Shown here piece by piece: positions 1-6,428 of a DNA stretch of 6,428 bases. A program made the translations under genes and the position numbers. The stretch comes from Cyclobacteriaceae bacterium (GTDB lineage Bacteria > Bacteroidota > Bacteroidia > Cytophagales > Cyclobacteriaceae), in the NCBI GenBank assembly GCA_025358195.1, contig JANYKP010000117.1, positions 1-6,428 on the forward strand, given 5' to 3'. The first letter of the stretch is position 1; the number at the start of each line of letters is the position of its first letter. The notes below the pieces were generated by a model. The model saw nothing but the letters and a program-made list of their open reading frames with translations, searched no databases and was not told the origin of the DNA.

Positions 1-306
1 TTTGTTTAACAAGTCAATCGACTGTTCAACTCCGCTGATTACTTTTATCTTCAACTTGATTTTCAAATGGCGTGTAAGACTTTGGAGAAGTTCATACTCG
101 TAACCCATCGGTTGGCCGCGGTAGATAAAATAACTGATAGAATTGTTGTCAACAATAGCTTGTAAAAAGCCACGTTCCCGGATCTGGTCCAGATCAATTT
201 GTACTTCAGGCTCAGTGGTAAATTCGGCCTTGCCAGCTCTTTTGGAACAATCTGCGAGCAACAAGGCCAGAGCTAGTGCGAATAGAGCCAAAACTGGTTT
301 TGCCAT
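1..306 (-). CDS. MltF-like lytic transglycosylase, N-terminal part (runs off left edge)
   Basis: This is the first 102 codons of a gene read leftward from the ATG at 304-306; the frame stays open to base 1. The protein starts with a hydrophobic signal sequence (residues 5-18) and a cysteine at 20 (LLLADCSK), then a short linker. From about residue 37 it has the opening of a periplasmic solute-binding (SBP_bac_3) fold: LDQIRERGFLQAIVDNNS, then SYFIYRGQPMGYEYELL. That wording is typical of Bacteroidota MltF-like proteins, in which this domain is followed by an SLT lytic transglycosylase domain that cleaves peptidoglycan glycan strands in the periplasm. The catalytic domain lies outside the window, so a stand-alone solute-binding protein is possible. 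The lipobox is atypical, with Asp just before the Cys, so lipidation is uncertain. The gene lies just beyond the terminator of the three-gene unit and no clear promoter of its own was seen. Confidence 0.8.
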   Translation of the reverse strand, partial: MAKPVLALFALALALLLADCSKRAGKAEFTTEPEVQIDLDQIRERGFLQAIVDNNSISYFIYRGQPMGYEYELLQSLTRHLKIKLKIKVISGVEQSIDLLNK

Positions 307-330
307 GAAATGAATGTACTCAAAACCCCT

Positions 331-366
331 AGAAAAGAAAAGAGGCCCATACAGGCCTCCTTTTTA
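331..366 (-). terminator. Hairpin terminator after the FAS1 lipoprotein gene, possibly bidirectional
   Basis: A perfect 6-bp GC-rich stem (GAGGCC at 342-347, GGCCTC at 354-359) encloses a 6-nt loop. On the minus strand it is followed by a T-rich tail, TTTTCTTTTCT (341 down to 331), as expected of an intrinsic terminator. It starts about 25 nt past the stop of the FAS1 gene and so probably ends the three-gene transcript. On the plus strand the same stem is followed by CTTTTTA, so it could also stop transcription from the other side, although no plus-strand gene ends here. Only about 25 nt separate the end of the tail from the MltF-like start codon. Confidence 0.8.
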
Positions 367-384
367 TTCCATTCACTTTAAATG

Positions 385-1548
385 TTAATTCGATCGCAAA
401 ACTCCATTGATGGTGTGAACGATACCTGAGTTGGTAAGCGCATTAAAAGGTGCAACGATGACAGGATCAGCAATCCCCGTGTTCTTGTCAACCAACGTGA
501 TGGTAGATCCACTGATACTTATTGTAAAACTGTTGCCATCAAGCAACGTATTAACAACCTGTCCGTCCGTCAAGTCGGTCGAAACCACTCTTCCTGACAC
601 GATATGATACTTCAGGATGTTGGCCAGTGCAGTTGGATCCATTGCATTGATAGCGGTTTGAGCCGCCGCTTCATTGGTAGTTCCTACCACCAAAATTCCC
701 AAATAGGTTTGGAAGGCTGCATCGGTCGGAGCAAAAATTGTAAAATCAGGCAGCGGAGTAATATTGGGGAGCAATGTAGGAGCAAGACCGGCCTTTCTGA
801 TGGCTACCCCCAAGAGTTCGTAATTATTAGCTGTCCCCACTTGAGTACCACCCGCCACAACCGCAACCCCTGTCGCATAGCTAACGGTAATACCCGTGGT
901 CGGTGCCGTTGCACTTGTTCCAATAGTAGACAAAACATTAGTCGTTAGACTCCCTGTTACTGCCATCACGCGGTTGATGGTGTGCACGACACCATTGGCG
1001 GCAGGTGCATCAAATGTTATTATCGTAGCTCCTTGCGTAGCACTGTTTGCATTCAGTACAGTTGTAGCCCCTTTCGAGATGGATAGCCGTGAGCCATTCA
1101 ACGTGGTAAAAACCTGGTTGCCGGTAAGCTGATCAGATTTAAGTGTTGAACTCACCATATGATAGGTTAAGATCGAGTTCAACTGTGCCATTGTCAAAGG
1201 ACTTGTCGTGGTTGTCAGACTATTAATGAAATTGATGGCGTCCGTCTCCGTACCTGTAGTAGCATTGATAGCACTATTGGATCTAAAGTAAGTAACGAAG
1301 GCATCATCATTGGGAGCGAACAAGGTAATATTTCCGGAATTTATGGTCTTCAACCCGTTATTCTGTCCGGTCTTGATCAGGGCCGCATTCAAAACATTGA
1401 ATTCTGGATTGTTGGTGATGAAAGACATTATTGTATTTCCGGATGCGGGGTCCGGTACAGTAAAATCATCTTTACAGCTACCAAACACTAGGGCAAAGGC
1501 ACTCACCAGAAAAACCATTCGAATCGTATTAATATTTTTCATTTTCAT
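385..1548 (-). CDS. Two-domain fasciclin (FAS1) lipoprotein, probably surface-exposed
   Basis: The protein has 387 residues. A type II signal sequence (hydrophobic stretch at about 9-23, lipobox F-G-S-C with Cys25) is followed directly by K-D-D, which fits the Bacteroidota lipoprotein export signal for the outer face of the outer membrane. Two FAS1 domains follow. In domain 1 (about 37-198) the H1 motif is ITLFAPNDDAF at 74-84, the YH motif is ILTYH at 126-130 and the H2 motif is GVVHTINRV at 186-194. In domain 2 (about 240-386) the matching motifs are FTIFAPTDAAF at 269-279, ILKYH at 311-315 and GIVHTINGV at 375-383. FAS1 domains generally mediate adhesion or binding to proteins or glycans; the ligand here is unknown. 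Both domains keep their motifs and neither looks decayed. The start could be Met1 or Met3 (MKMKN). The gene begins 20 nt after the DUF4397 gene ends and is the last gene before the terminator. Confidence 0.93.
   Translation of the reverse strand: MKMKNINTIRMVFLVSAFALVFGSCKDDFTVPDPASGNTIMSFITNNPEFNVLNAALIKTGQNNGLKTINSGNITLFAPNDDAFVTYFRSNSAINATTGTETDAINFINSLTTTTSPLTMAQLNSILTYHMVSSTLKSDQLTGNQVFTTLNGSRLSISKGATTVLNANSATQGATIITFDAPAANGVVHTINRVMAVTGSLTTNVLSTIGTSATAPTTGITVSYATGVAVVAGGTQVGTANNYELLGVAIRKAGLAPTLLPNITPLPDFTIFAPTDAAFQTYLGILVVGTTNEAAAQTAINAMDPTALANILKYHIVSGRVVSTDLTDGQVVNTLLDGNSFTISISGSTITLVDKNTGIADPVIVAPFNALTNSGIVHTINGVLRSN
407..426. repeat. Short direct repeat marking the FAS1 domain duplication (partner at 974-993)
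   Basis: The 20-mer at 407-426 matches the 20-mer at 974-993 at 18 of 20 positions. Both lie in the FAS1 gene and encode the VHTIN core of the H2 motif in domains 2 and 1. It is a trace of the two-domain structure or of codon preference under constraint, not a mobile element or regulatory repeat. Confidence 0.6.
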
Positions 1549-1568
1549 AATTCTTTAGTGGTGAATGA

Positions 1569-2651
1569 TCAGTTGTGGGTTATGATACCATGACTTAGGC
1601 CCTTCGGACCGGTTTTGCCAGCCAGGCCTCTCATGAACACCGTATAATTTTTCCCAGGAGTGAAACTTACCGGAGCACTGTACGCAATTGTTGCATAGTT
1701 ATTGGTACTGGCTTCGAGCGTGTAATTGATCGGCACGCTTGCAGCAGCGATTGTCTGTAATGGAAAGGTTGAAGCTGGTACAGTCGGCGGAGTAGTGGTT
1801 ACCGTGCGGGATCCAACGGATGGATTTAAGCTTGCCGAATTAGTAACGTGGGTTGTTGCAGCCCCAAGCGATATAGCAGCACCCGCTGCTGGCCTCAACC
1901 GAATAGATAACGAAGGTTGGCCAGGAGTGCCATTTGCATTTGGCACCGCGTTCACTAAACGAATCCCCGCTTGTGTGGTGGGTGCGGAAATCGTTGGGAA
2001 TACATCCTGAACCAAATAAAACCGTGGACCACCGATATCACTGGCTCCTAGCGGCACCACTCCAATCGTTACAAGGTTACCAAGTTCTGTTGGGTCTGTA
2101 ATGTTCGCTTTATCAACCACCGAAATCTGTGTGCCCGTCTTTGGATTATAATAAGTGATATCTCCAAAATTACCCGAGTTATATGTGCGCAACGGCGCGG
2201 GTCGATTGATGCTATCAACAACAAACACCGAATAGCTGTTTCCACTAACGCCCACGAAATTATTTACATTCGTATTACCAGCGCGATAAATCAAGTCATT
2301 TGTTCCTAAGAGTCCTCCAATTGAACCGGAGGCAGCTCGTGCCCGAATATTCGTATTTGCGGTTAAGCCACCGGCAAAACCTGGTGAGGTAAGGGGGACC
2401 TGTGTATAAGCGACCTGTGCGTAGCTCCCCGGTGTATCTGAACCCGCGTCTGTTCCAATCTTGTCGTTGTTCACAAAGAAACTAAGGGCAGGTGCATCCG
2501 CAGAGGCATTTACAAACAAAAAATTGGCAGAATAAGAAGCCGCTGGTTTGGTAAGGTTCGGTGTCGGGCTGACCATTTCGTTACAGGAAAAAAGCCCTGC
2601 TATCAATCCAACCACCATCAATGTTTTATTGGTGTATTTCATGTGTTTCAT
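1569..2651 (-). CDS. DUF4397 domain lipoprotein
   Basis: The protein has 360 residues from the ATG at 2649-2651. The frame is open upstream to a GTG at 2708, but that would overlap the receptor gene by 37 nt and put 19 unrelated residues ahead of the signal sequence. The ATG at 2640-2642 (MKYTNK) is a possible alternative. The signal sequence (about 9-22) ends in lipobox L-F-S-C with Cys23. A Pro/Thr-rich linker follows, then a DUF4397 domain starting at about 43 (NFLFVNASADAPALSFFVNN) and running to about 147 (YSVFVVDSI). A second stretch opens in a similar way at about 229 (GIRLVNAVPNA) and ends in a typical closing strand, PGKNYTVFMRGLAG at 332-345, which suggests a second, more diverged copy. 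DUF4397 proteins are thought to be secreted beta-rich proteins; no biochemical role is established. The gene starts 20 nt after the receptor gene stops, so co-expression with it is likely. Confidence 0.9.
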   Translation of the reverse strand: MKHMKYTNKTLMVVGLIAGLFSCNEMVSPTPNLTKPAASYSANFLFVNASADAPALSFFVNNDKIGTDAGSDTPGSYAQVAYTQVPLTSPGFAGGLTANTNIRARAASGSIGGLLGTNDLIYRAGNTNVNNFVGVSGNSYSVFVVDSINRPAPLRTYNSGNFGDITYYNPKTGTQISVVDKANITDPTELGNLVTIGVVPLGASDIGGPRFYLVQDVFPTISAPTTQAGIRLVNAVPNANGTPGQPSLSIRLRPAAGAAISLGAATTHVTNSASLNPSVGSRTVTTTPPTVPASTFPLQTIAAASVPINYTLEASTNNYATIAYSAPVSFTPGKNYTVFMRGLAGKTGPKGLSHGIITHN

Positions 2652-2671
2652 TTTTTGAGGATTAGAATTGA

Positions 2672-5600
2672 TTAAAAAATGTAACGGAAACCCAACTGCA
2701 CTTGCCACCTTCCATTCACAGTCGTATCGGGAATGTACGAGGATGAAAGCGGTGTGGAGTCTGCATTCCTATCGAACGCATAAACCGGCCTTCCGGTAGT
2801 TGCTGCCCAAGGCAGACCAACCGTGGAGGATGGACCCACAGTTGCAAATGGTGACGTTGTCGTCCCGGCAGTATGCGGTTGCTCATATCCCAGAAAACGC
2901 ATCAAGTTGCCTCTTGCCTGGAAGCGAACCAAACCCCAGCTTGAGTTAAACATATTCAACAGATTATCAATGTTGAGTGAAAACTGAAGGGTATTCCTTT
3001 TTCCTTTCACATCGACATAGAAATCTTGCAGTAAGCTAAAATTCAAGCGATTTACCCAGGGTGCAAAGGTGGCGTTTCGTGAAGCATATTGTCCTCGGCG
3101 AGCATCCAGGTATTTATCCTGCGAAATGTAGTTGTCAAGTTGCGTCCAAATCTGGTCAATCGTTCGAGGATCGTTGGCATCGCTGGTGCTCAGTACGATT
3201 TCGCTCTTGTTGCGCGGGATGTAAATCATATCGTTGTTACCAATACCATCCGAGTTCGGATCACCCGAGTAAGCATACGAGAAGTTGTTACCGGAGCGGC
3301 CTTCATAGGTAAATCCAATGGTCGTTGCCAAGTGGTCCATATACTCTTTGCGCCAGGAGCCGTAGGCAATAACACGGTGTGGAGTAAGCGCCTGTCCATA
3401 CGACAAGCCCGAATTATTAGGTCCGAGTACGTTATTCTGCGATGCAAAAATTCCACCTGCAGTCGAACCGCTTTGAGGGTTAATCTCACGCGAATCTGTG
3501 TAGGTGTAGGCGGCCATTACTGAGAAGTTAGGATTAAAGTTCTTTCTGAATTGTGCCGTGAGGCTCCACTGGTAACCCTTGTTGGTATTTTCCAGCACGA
3601 GTGCCTGACCCAAATCACCACTTATCCTCCGATCATTAGAAAGAATTTGACGGTCCGTGGCAGGAGTTCCGGGAACTGCACCATATAGGGGTCGTCCATC
3701 ACCTGCCAATGTAGCCGTAGCGGGAGCAAGGTTTGCATCCCTGATAAGAACCGCATTAATATCCTTCGTGTAAATAAATTCCAGCGTACCCACTACGCCT
3801 CCTGGTAGTTTTTGGTCAACCGCTATATTAGTTCTCCACACTTGTGGAAACTTGAAATTCTTGGATACCGTATTGACGGAGGGCACGATCGCAGATCTTC
3901 CATAGTTCCTGTCGAGTGGATTCGTGATCAATGTTGGAGTACCCGTCGTTAAGTTCGAATAATTCTTTTCGGGAGCAGTATACGGAGTAGGGTTGAAGTT
4001 ATAAGGATATCCATCTCCTGTCAGGTCGGCCGGAACGTTGGTGTTGACAGTCTGGCCGAAATAGAGACCATTGTTGCTGACCATATTGGATAACCATACA
4101 AATGGAACGCGGCCGGTGAGCACACCCGTACCACCACGTAATTGTGTGCTGCGGTCTCCATTCACATCCCAGTTAAATCCTATCCGTGGAGAAATCAGCG
4201 GGGAAACTTTAGGCCAACCGCCTACCCGTAATTGTTCGCCATTCAGATTAATGGAGTTCACATAATTATTCTTCGGCAGGTCCGTCAGGTAAAGAGGAAC
4301 ATCTATACGGATACCACCAGTGATCGTCATATTTTGAATCCCTTTGTATGAATCTTGAACGAACCCACCCAATTGTAATGCTGACCAATTCGCAGCCGTT
4401 GCTTTCGGGCCTCCGGCAACTGCCACGTATTGAATATTGTAATTTGCTGGCCGGCCAATGGCGGCGGTTGCAGGATCAGCGTCCTGGTAAAAATCCGACA
4501 GACTGTTATACCGATAATTTCCGTTCACCACCTGGGTGAAGACGTTGTTGAAATGATAGTATTCGTTCGCAGTACCAATCGTGACCGTATGGTCTTTCAA
4601 ATACATCGTGAAGTAATCGTTGAATTGAATGACATCCTGATCCAGCAAGTTGTTTTTCGTAAACGGATCAGGACCAAACGATGTCAAGGCTTGTCCGTTG
4701 GGGCCCAGGATGTCAACGGTAGCGATACTGGGAACTTCCAGTCCTCCGGCATTCTGACGGAAGTCACGAAGGGCCGTGTAGCCCACCACCAAATTGTTGG
4801 CAAATTTCCCTCCTCCCAATGTTGAATTTAACTCAAGCGTTGCAGAGTATTGATTGTTGTTGATCCGATAGAAGGAAGAAGAATAAGAAAGGACATTGTT
4901 CGAATTACCCCGTCCACCAGTAGGGCCACCCGTGAAACCGCCCGAAGTGCTGGGGAATTGATCTTGAAACGCATTCGTAATGTTACCACGTAATGTAAGT
5001 TTGTGGTTTTGATTAATGTTATAATCAAAACGTACTACATAGCGTTGATTTTCTGTGGCGCGGCTAAAATCTTTGTACACGCCCGGATCATAATTATAGT
5101 TCGTCATCAAAAAGCTTTTCAGCCCGGCAAGGCCCGTAAGCGGATCGGCATCGTCTGTCGCTTGCGCGTGGCCCGAGGTAGGAGATGATGCATTCTCCCT
5201 GACCGGGAACGTATAAAAAGGATCTGACCGTTGTTCAAACTCTACGTTGGCAAAAAAGAAAAGTTTATTCTTGATCAGTGGACCGCCCAACCGGAAGCCA
5301 TAATTCTTGAAATTGAAATTTGGTATGGGGCTTTCAGCTCCGTCAACTTTTGTTCCTGCAAAGCTTTGCGATCGGAAAAAATAATAAGCAGATCCGCTAA
5401 ATTCATTTGTTCCGCTTCGTGTCACCGCACTAATGCCGGCGCTGGTGAATCCCCCTTGGCGAACGTCATAGGGCGAAAGGTTAACACTAATCTCCTGGAT
5501 AGCATCCATACCAAAGGGAGTCGCCGCTGACTGGCCTCCTGGAAGGGCATTCAATCCGAACACGTTGTTCATGGAGGCCCCGTCGATTGTCAGGTTGTTA

Positions 5601-6133
5601 TACAAACTGCTTCTTCCACCGAAGGTGAACCCGCCGCCGGCTTGAGGTGTCATCCGAGTTATGTCCTGAAAATTCCGACCGATGGAGGGAAGCCGCTGTA
5701 TCTGATTAACGCCAAAATTGGAAGAGGCTCCTATCTTTTCAGAATTCATCACCGGGTCTACGGCTCCTGAAACTACCACCGCCTCCAATTGGGTGGCCTC
5801 ATCCACCATAGCAAAATTCAAGACCAGCGTCTGACCGAGTTCAAGATAAATGTTCTCCTGTACCTGCTCTTTGTAGCCTACAAAGGAAGTTTTAATTGTG
5901 TAGGGACCCCCTACGCGCATTGCTGGAAAATTATAATATCCGTCCACACGGGAGGCTGTTCCGTAGGTTGTGCCTGACGGGGTGTGTGTAGCCACCACGT
6001 TTGCTCCAGGTATTACTTCACCTTTTGGGTCTTTGACGATACCAGTAAGACTGGCGGTGGTTACTCCCTGCGCCATCACCCCAAGGGTGGTAGTCAGCGA
6101 AACAGCAACCAGTAGCAGTAAAATTCTCCTCAT
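2672..6133 (-). CDS. Oar-like TonB-dependent outer-membrane receptor
   Basis: The protein has 1153 residues from the ATG at 6131-6133. Residues 1-21 are a Sec signal peptide (MRRILLLLVAVSL, likely cut after VMA, leaving Q22). A carboxypeptidase-regulatory-like domain follows at about 27-110 (SLTGIVKDPKGEVIPGANVV, then VDGYYNFPAMRVGGPYTI). LEAVVVSGAV at 117-125 leads into the plug domain (about 126-245), with GRNFQDITRMTPQAGGG, then NNLTIDGASMNN and AIQEISVNLSPYDVRQGGF. The rest is a 22-strand-type beta barrel ending in VQLGFRYIF, with the terminal Phe typical of outer-membrane barrels. Such receptors import bulky ligands using TonB-ExbB-ExbD energy. The plug wording and lack of a SusD partner favour the Oar-like group over SusC/RagA. 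Substrate is unknown. An in-frame TTG at 6172 would add 13 residues before the signal peptide and overlaps the promoter, so it was not used. It is the first gene of the unit; the gap to the DUF4397 gene is 20 nt. Confidence 0.95.
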   Translation of the reverse strand: MRRILLLLVAVSLTTTLGVMAQGVTTASLTGIVKDPKGEVIPGANVVATHTPSGTTYGTASRVDGYYNFPAMRVGGPYTIKTSFVGYKEQVQENIYLELGQTLVLNFAMVDEATQLEAVVVSGAVDPVMNSEKIGASSNFGVNQIQRLPSIGRNFQDITRMTPQAGGGFTFGGRSSLYNNLTIDGASMNNVFGLNALPGGQSAATPFGMDAIQEISVNLSPYDVRQGGFTSAGISAVTRSGTNEFSGSAYYFFRSQSFAGTKVDGAESPIPNFNFKNYGFRLGGPLIKNKLFFFANVEFEQRSDPFYTFPVRENASSPTSGHAQATDDADPLTGLAGLKSFLMTNYNYDPGVYKDFSRATENQRYVVRFDYNINQNHKLTLRGNITNAFQDQFPSTSGGFTGGPTGGRGNSNNVLSYSSSFYRINNNQYSATLELNSTLGGGKFANNLVVGYTALRDFRQNAGGLEVPSIATVDILGPNGQALTSFGPDPFTKNNLLDQDVIQFNDYFTMYLKDHTVTIGTANEYYHFNNVFTQVVNGNYRYNSLSDFYQDADPATAAIGRPANYNIQYVAVAGGPKATAANWSALQLGGFVQDSYKGIQNMTITGGIRIDVPLYLTDLPKNNYVNSINLNGEQLRVGGWPKVSPLISPRIGFNWDVNGDRSTQLRGGTGVLTGRVPFVWLSNMVSNNGLYFGQTVNTNVPADLTGDGYPYNFNPTPYTAPEKNYSNLTTGTPTLITNPLDRNYGRSAIVPSVNTVSKNFKFPQVWRTNIAVDQKLPGGVVGTLEFIYTKDINAVLIRDANLAPATATLAGDGRPLYGAVPGTPATDRQILSNDRRISGDLGQALVLENTNKGYQWSLTAQFRKNFNPNFSVMAAYTYTDSREINPQSGSTAGGIFASQNNVLGPNNSGLSYGQALTPHRVIAYGSWRKEYMDHLATTIGFTYEGRSGNNFSYAYSGDPNSDGIGNNDMIYIPRNKSEIVLSTSDANDPRTIDQIWTQLDNYISQDKYLDARRGQYASRNATFAPWVNRLNFSLLQDFYVDVKGKRNTLQFSLNIDNLLNMFNSSWGLVRFQARGNLMRFLGYEQPHTAGTTTSPFATVGPSSTVGLPWAATTGRPVYAFDRNADSTPLSSSYIPDTTVNGRWQVQLGFRYIF

Positions 6134-6169
6134 AGGTTTTGGGGTTTTGATTAACGTTTTTGAGATCGA

Positions 6170-6177
6170 CAAAACTA
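6170..6177 (-). promoter_or_regulatory. Candidate -7 element of the receptor operon promoter
   Basis: Read on the minus strand this is TAGTTTTG, an exact match to the Bacteroidota -7 consensus TAnnTTTG. It would place the transcription start near 6164 and leave a leader of about 30 nt before the ATG at 6133. No TTG or TTTG is found at the expected -33 distance (about 6197-6201), so only half of the usual promoter is visible. Confidence 0.45.
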
Positions 6178-6273
6178 TTCTTTCTTGGTTAAGACCGTTT
6201 TACCAGTTCTTTAAATGTTACAAACAAGTTATTAACAATTTCTTAATCTACCAACCGCTCAAACCATTGCTGG

Positions 6274-6304
6274 TTGCTTGTGTACCCGAATAATACTAAC
6301 CTTG
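6274..6304 (+). promoter_or_regulatory. Candidate promoter for the M14 peptidase gene
   Basis: A TTG at 6274-6276 is followed after 20 nt by TAACCTTG at 6297-6304, one mismatch from the Bacteroidota -7 consensus TAnnTTTG. Spacing fits the usual -33/-7 arrangement. Transcription would start at about 6310, leaving a leader of roughly 18 nt before the ATG at 6328. Short AT-rich motifs occur by chance, so this is a modest call. Confidence 0.35.
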
Positions 6305-6327
6305 TTTTCAACTTAAGCTTAAACTCC

Positions 6328-6428
6328 ATGAAGAAACTCGCTCTCTCTCTGATCTTTGCGTTTTTTTTGTTCTCCGCATACGGCCAGGTGGACCTTTCCT
6401 ACTATCTCCCCGATGGAGTTTCTTATAA
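6328..6428 (+). CDS. Probable M14 family zinc carboxypeptidase, N-terminus only (runs off right edge)
   Basis: An ATG at 6328 opens a frame that continues to the window end (33 codons plus two bases). It encodes a Sec signal peptide, MKKLALSLIFAFFLFSAYG, with likely cleavage before Gln20, then QVDLSYYLPDGVSY. The mature start VDLSYYLP is the wording I associate with large secreted Bacteroidota M14 metallopeptidases, which cut amino acids from peptide C-termini with a zinc ion. The zinc ligands (HxxE and a later His) would lie outside the window, so the family call rests on about 14 residues. The gene is transcribed away from the receptor operon, sharing a 194-nt intergenic region. No SD-like site is visible before the ATG. 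Confidence 0.65.
   Translation, partial: MKKLALSLIFAFFLFSAYGQVDLSYYLPDGVSY

Noticed and set aside
604..1132. Overlapping plus-strand open frames antisense to the FAS1 gene
   Set aside because: Composition is a mirror of the Thr/Ala/Val-rich FAS1 code, with no motif and no start context; shadow frames.
2652..2708. Longer start (GTG at 2708) for the DUF4397 gene, overlapping the receptor gene
   Set aside because: It adds 19 residues not resembling a signal peptide and overlaps the receptor's 3' end; the ATG at 2651 gives a clean lipoprotein signal and the same 20-nt gap seen at the other junction.
3226..3489. Minus-strand open frame of 87 codons inside the receptor gene in another frame
   Set aside because: It is fully contained in the receptor coding sequence and has an arginine/threonine-rich out-of-frame composition.
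3089..3523. Plus-strand open frame of 144 codons antisense to the receptor gene
   Set aside because: It lies wholly inside a well-supported gene on the other strand, and its translation has no recognisable domain or signal; a shadow frame.
385..6133. Possible SusC/SusD polysaccharide utilization locus
   Set aside because: No SusD-like protein or glycoside hydrolase is present, and the receptor lacks the typical SusC/RagA plug wording; the resemblance is only in gene order.
5970..6293. Plus-strand open frame of 107 codons covering the receptor's 5' end and the intergenic region
   Set aside because: About half is antisense to the receptor N-terminus and the rest translates AT-rich intergenic DNA; no family resemblance.
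6313..6322. Perfect 10-bp palindrome TTAAGCTTAA just before the M14 peptidase start
   Set aside because: Too short and AT-rich to call an operator; no second copy was seen in the intergenic region.

Overview
The window looks like a piece of a Bacteroidota chromosome, probably from the Cytophagales or a related order. The grounds are an Oar-type TonB-dependent receptor with an N-terminal carboxypeptidase-regulatory-like domain, two lipoproteins with Bacteroidota-style signals, starts with A-rich upstream sequence and no clear Shine-Dalgarno motif, and a TAnnTTTG-type -7 element. The order is an inference; the phylum is fairly safe.

Layout from left to right. At 1-306 (minus) is the N-terminal part of an MltF-like protein, a solute-binding domain of the kind fused to a lytic transglycosylase; it runs off the left edge. 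At 331-366 is a hairpin terminator. From 385 to 6133 three minus-strand genes lie head to tail with gaps of only 20 nt each. In order of transcription they are an outer-membrane TonB-dependent receptor (2672-6133), a DUF4397 lipoprotein (1569-2651) and a lipoprotein with two fasciclin (FAS1) domains (385-1548). A 194-nt AT-rich intergenic region (6134-6327) holds candidate promoters for both directions. At 6328 a plus-strand gene begins; its first 33 residues look like the signal peptide and mature N-terminus of a Bacteroidota M14 zinc carboxypeptidase, and it runs off the right edge.

The three central genes are probably one transcript, started near 6164 and ended at the hairpin. The arrangement resembles SusC/SusD in form: a large TonB-dependent transporter gene followed by cell-surface lipoprotein genes. 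However, the receptor is Oar-like rather than SusC-like and no SusD is present. The FAS1 lipoprotein carries CKDD right after its signal sequence, which matches a known surface-export signal, so an outer-surface adhesion or capture complex is plausible. Substrate and function cannot be read from the sequence.

No RNA gene, CRISPR array, insertion sequence or phage element was seen. The other open frames are shadows of the three large genes.
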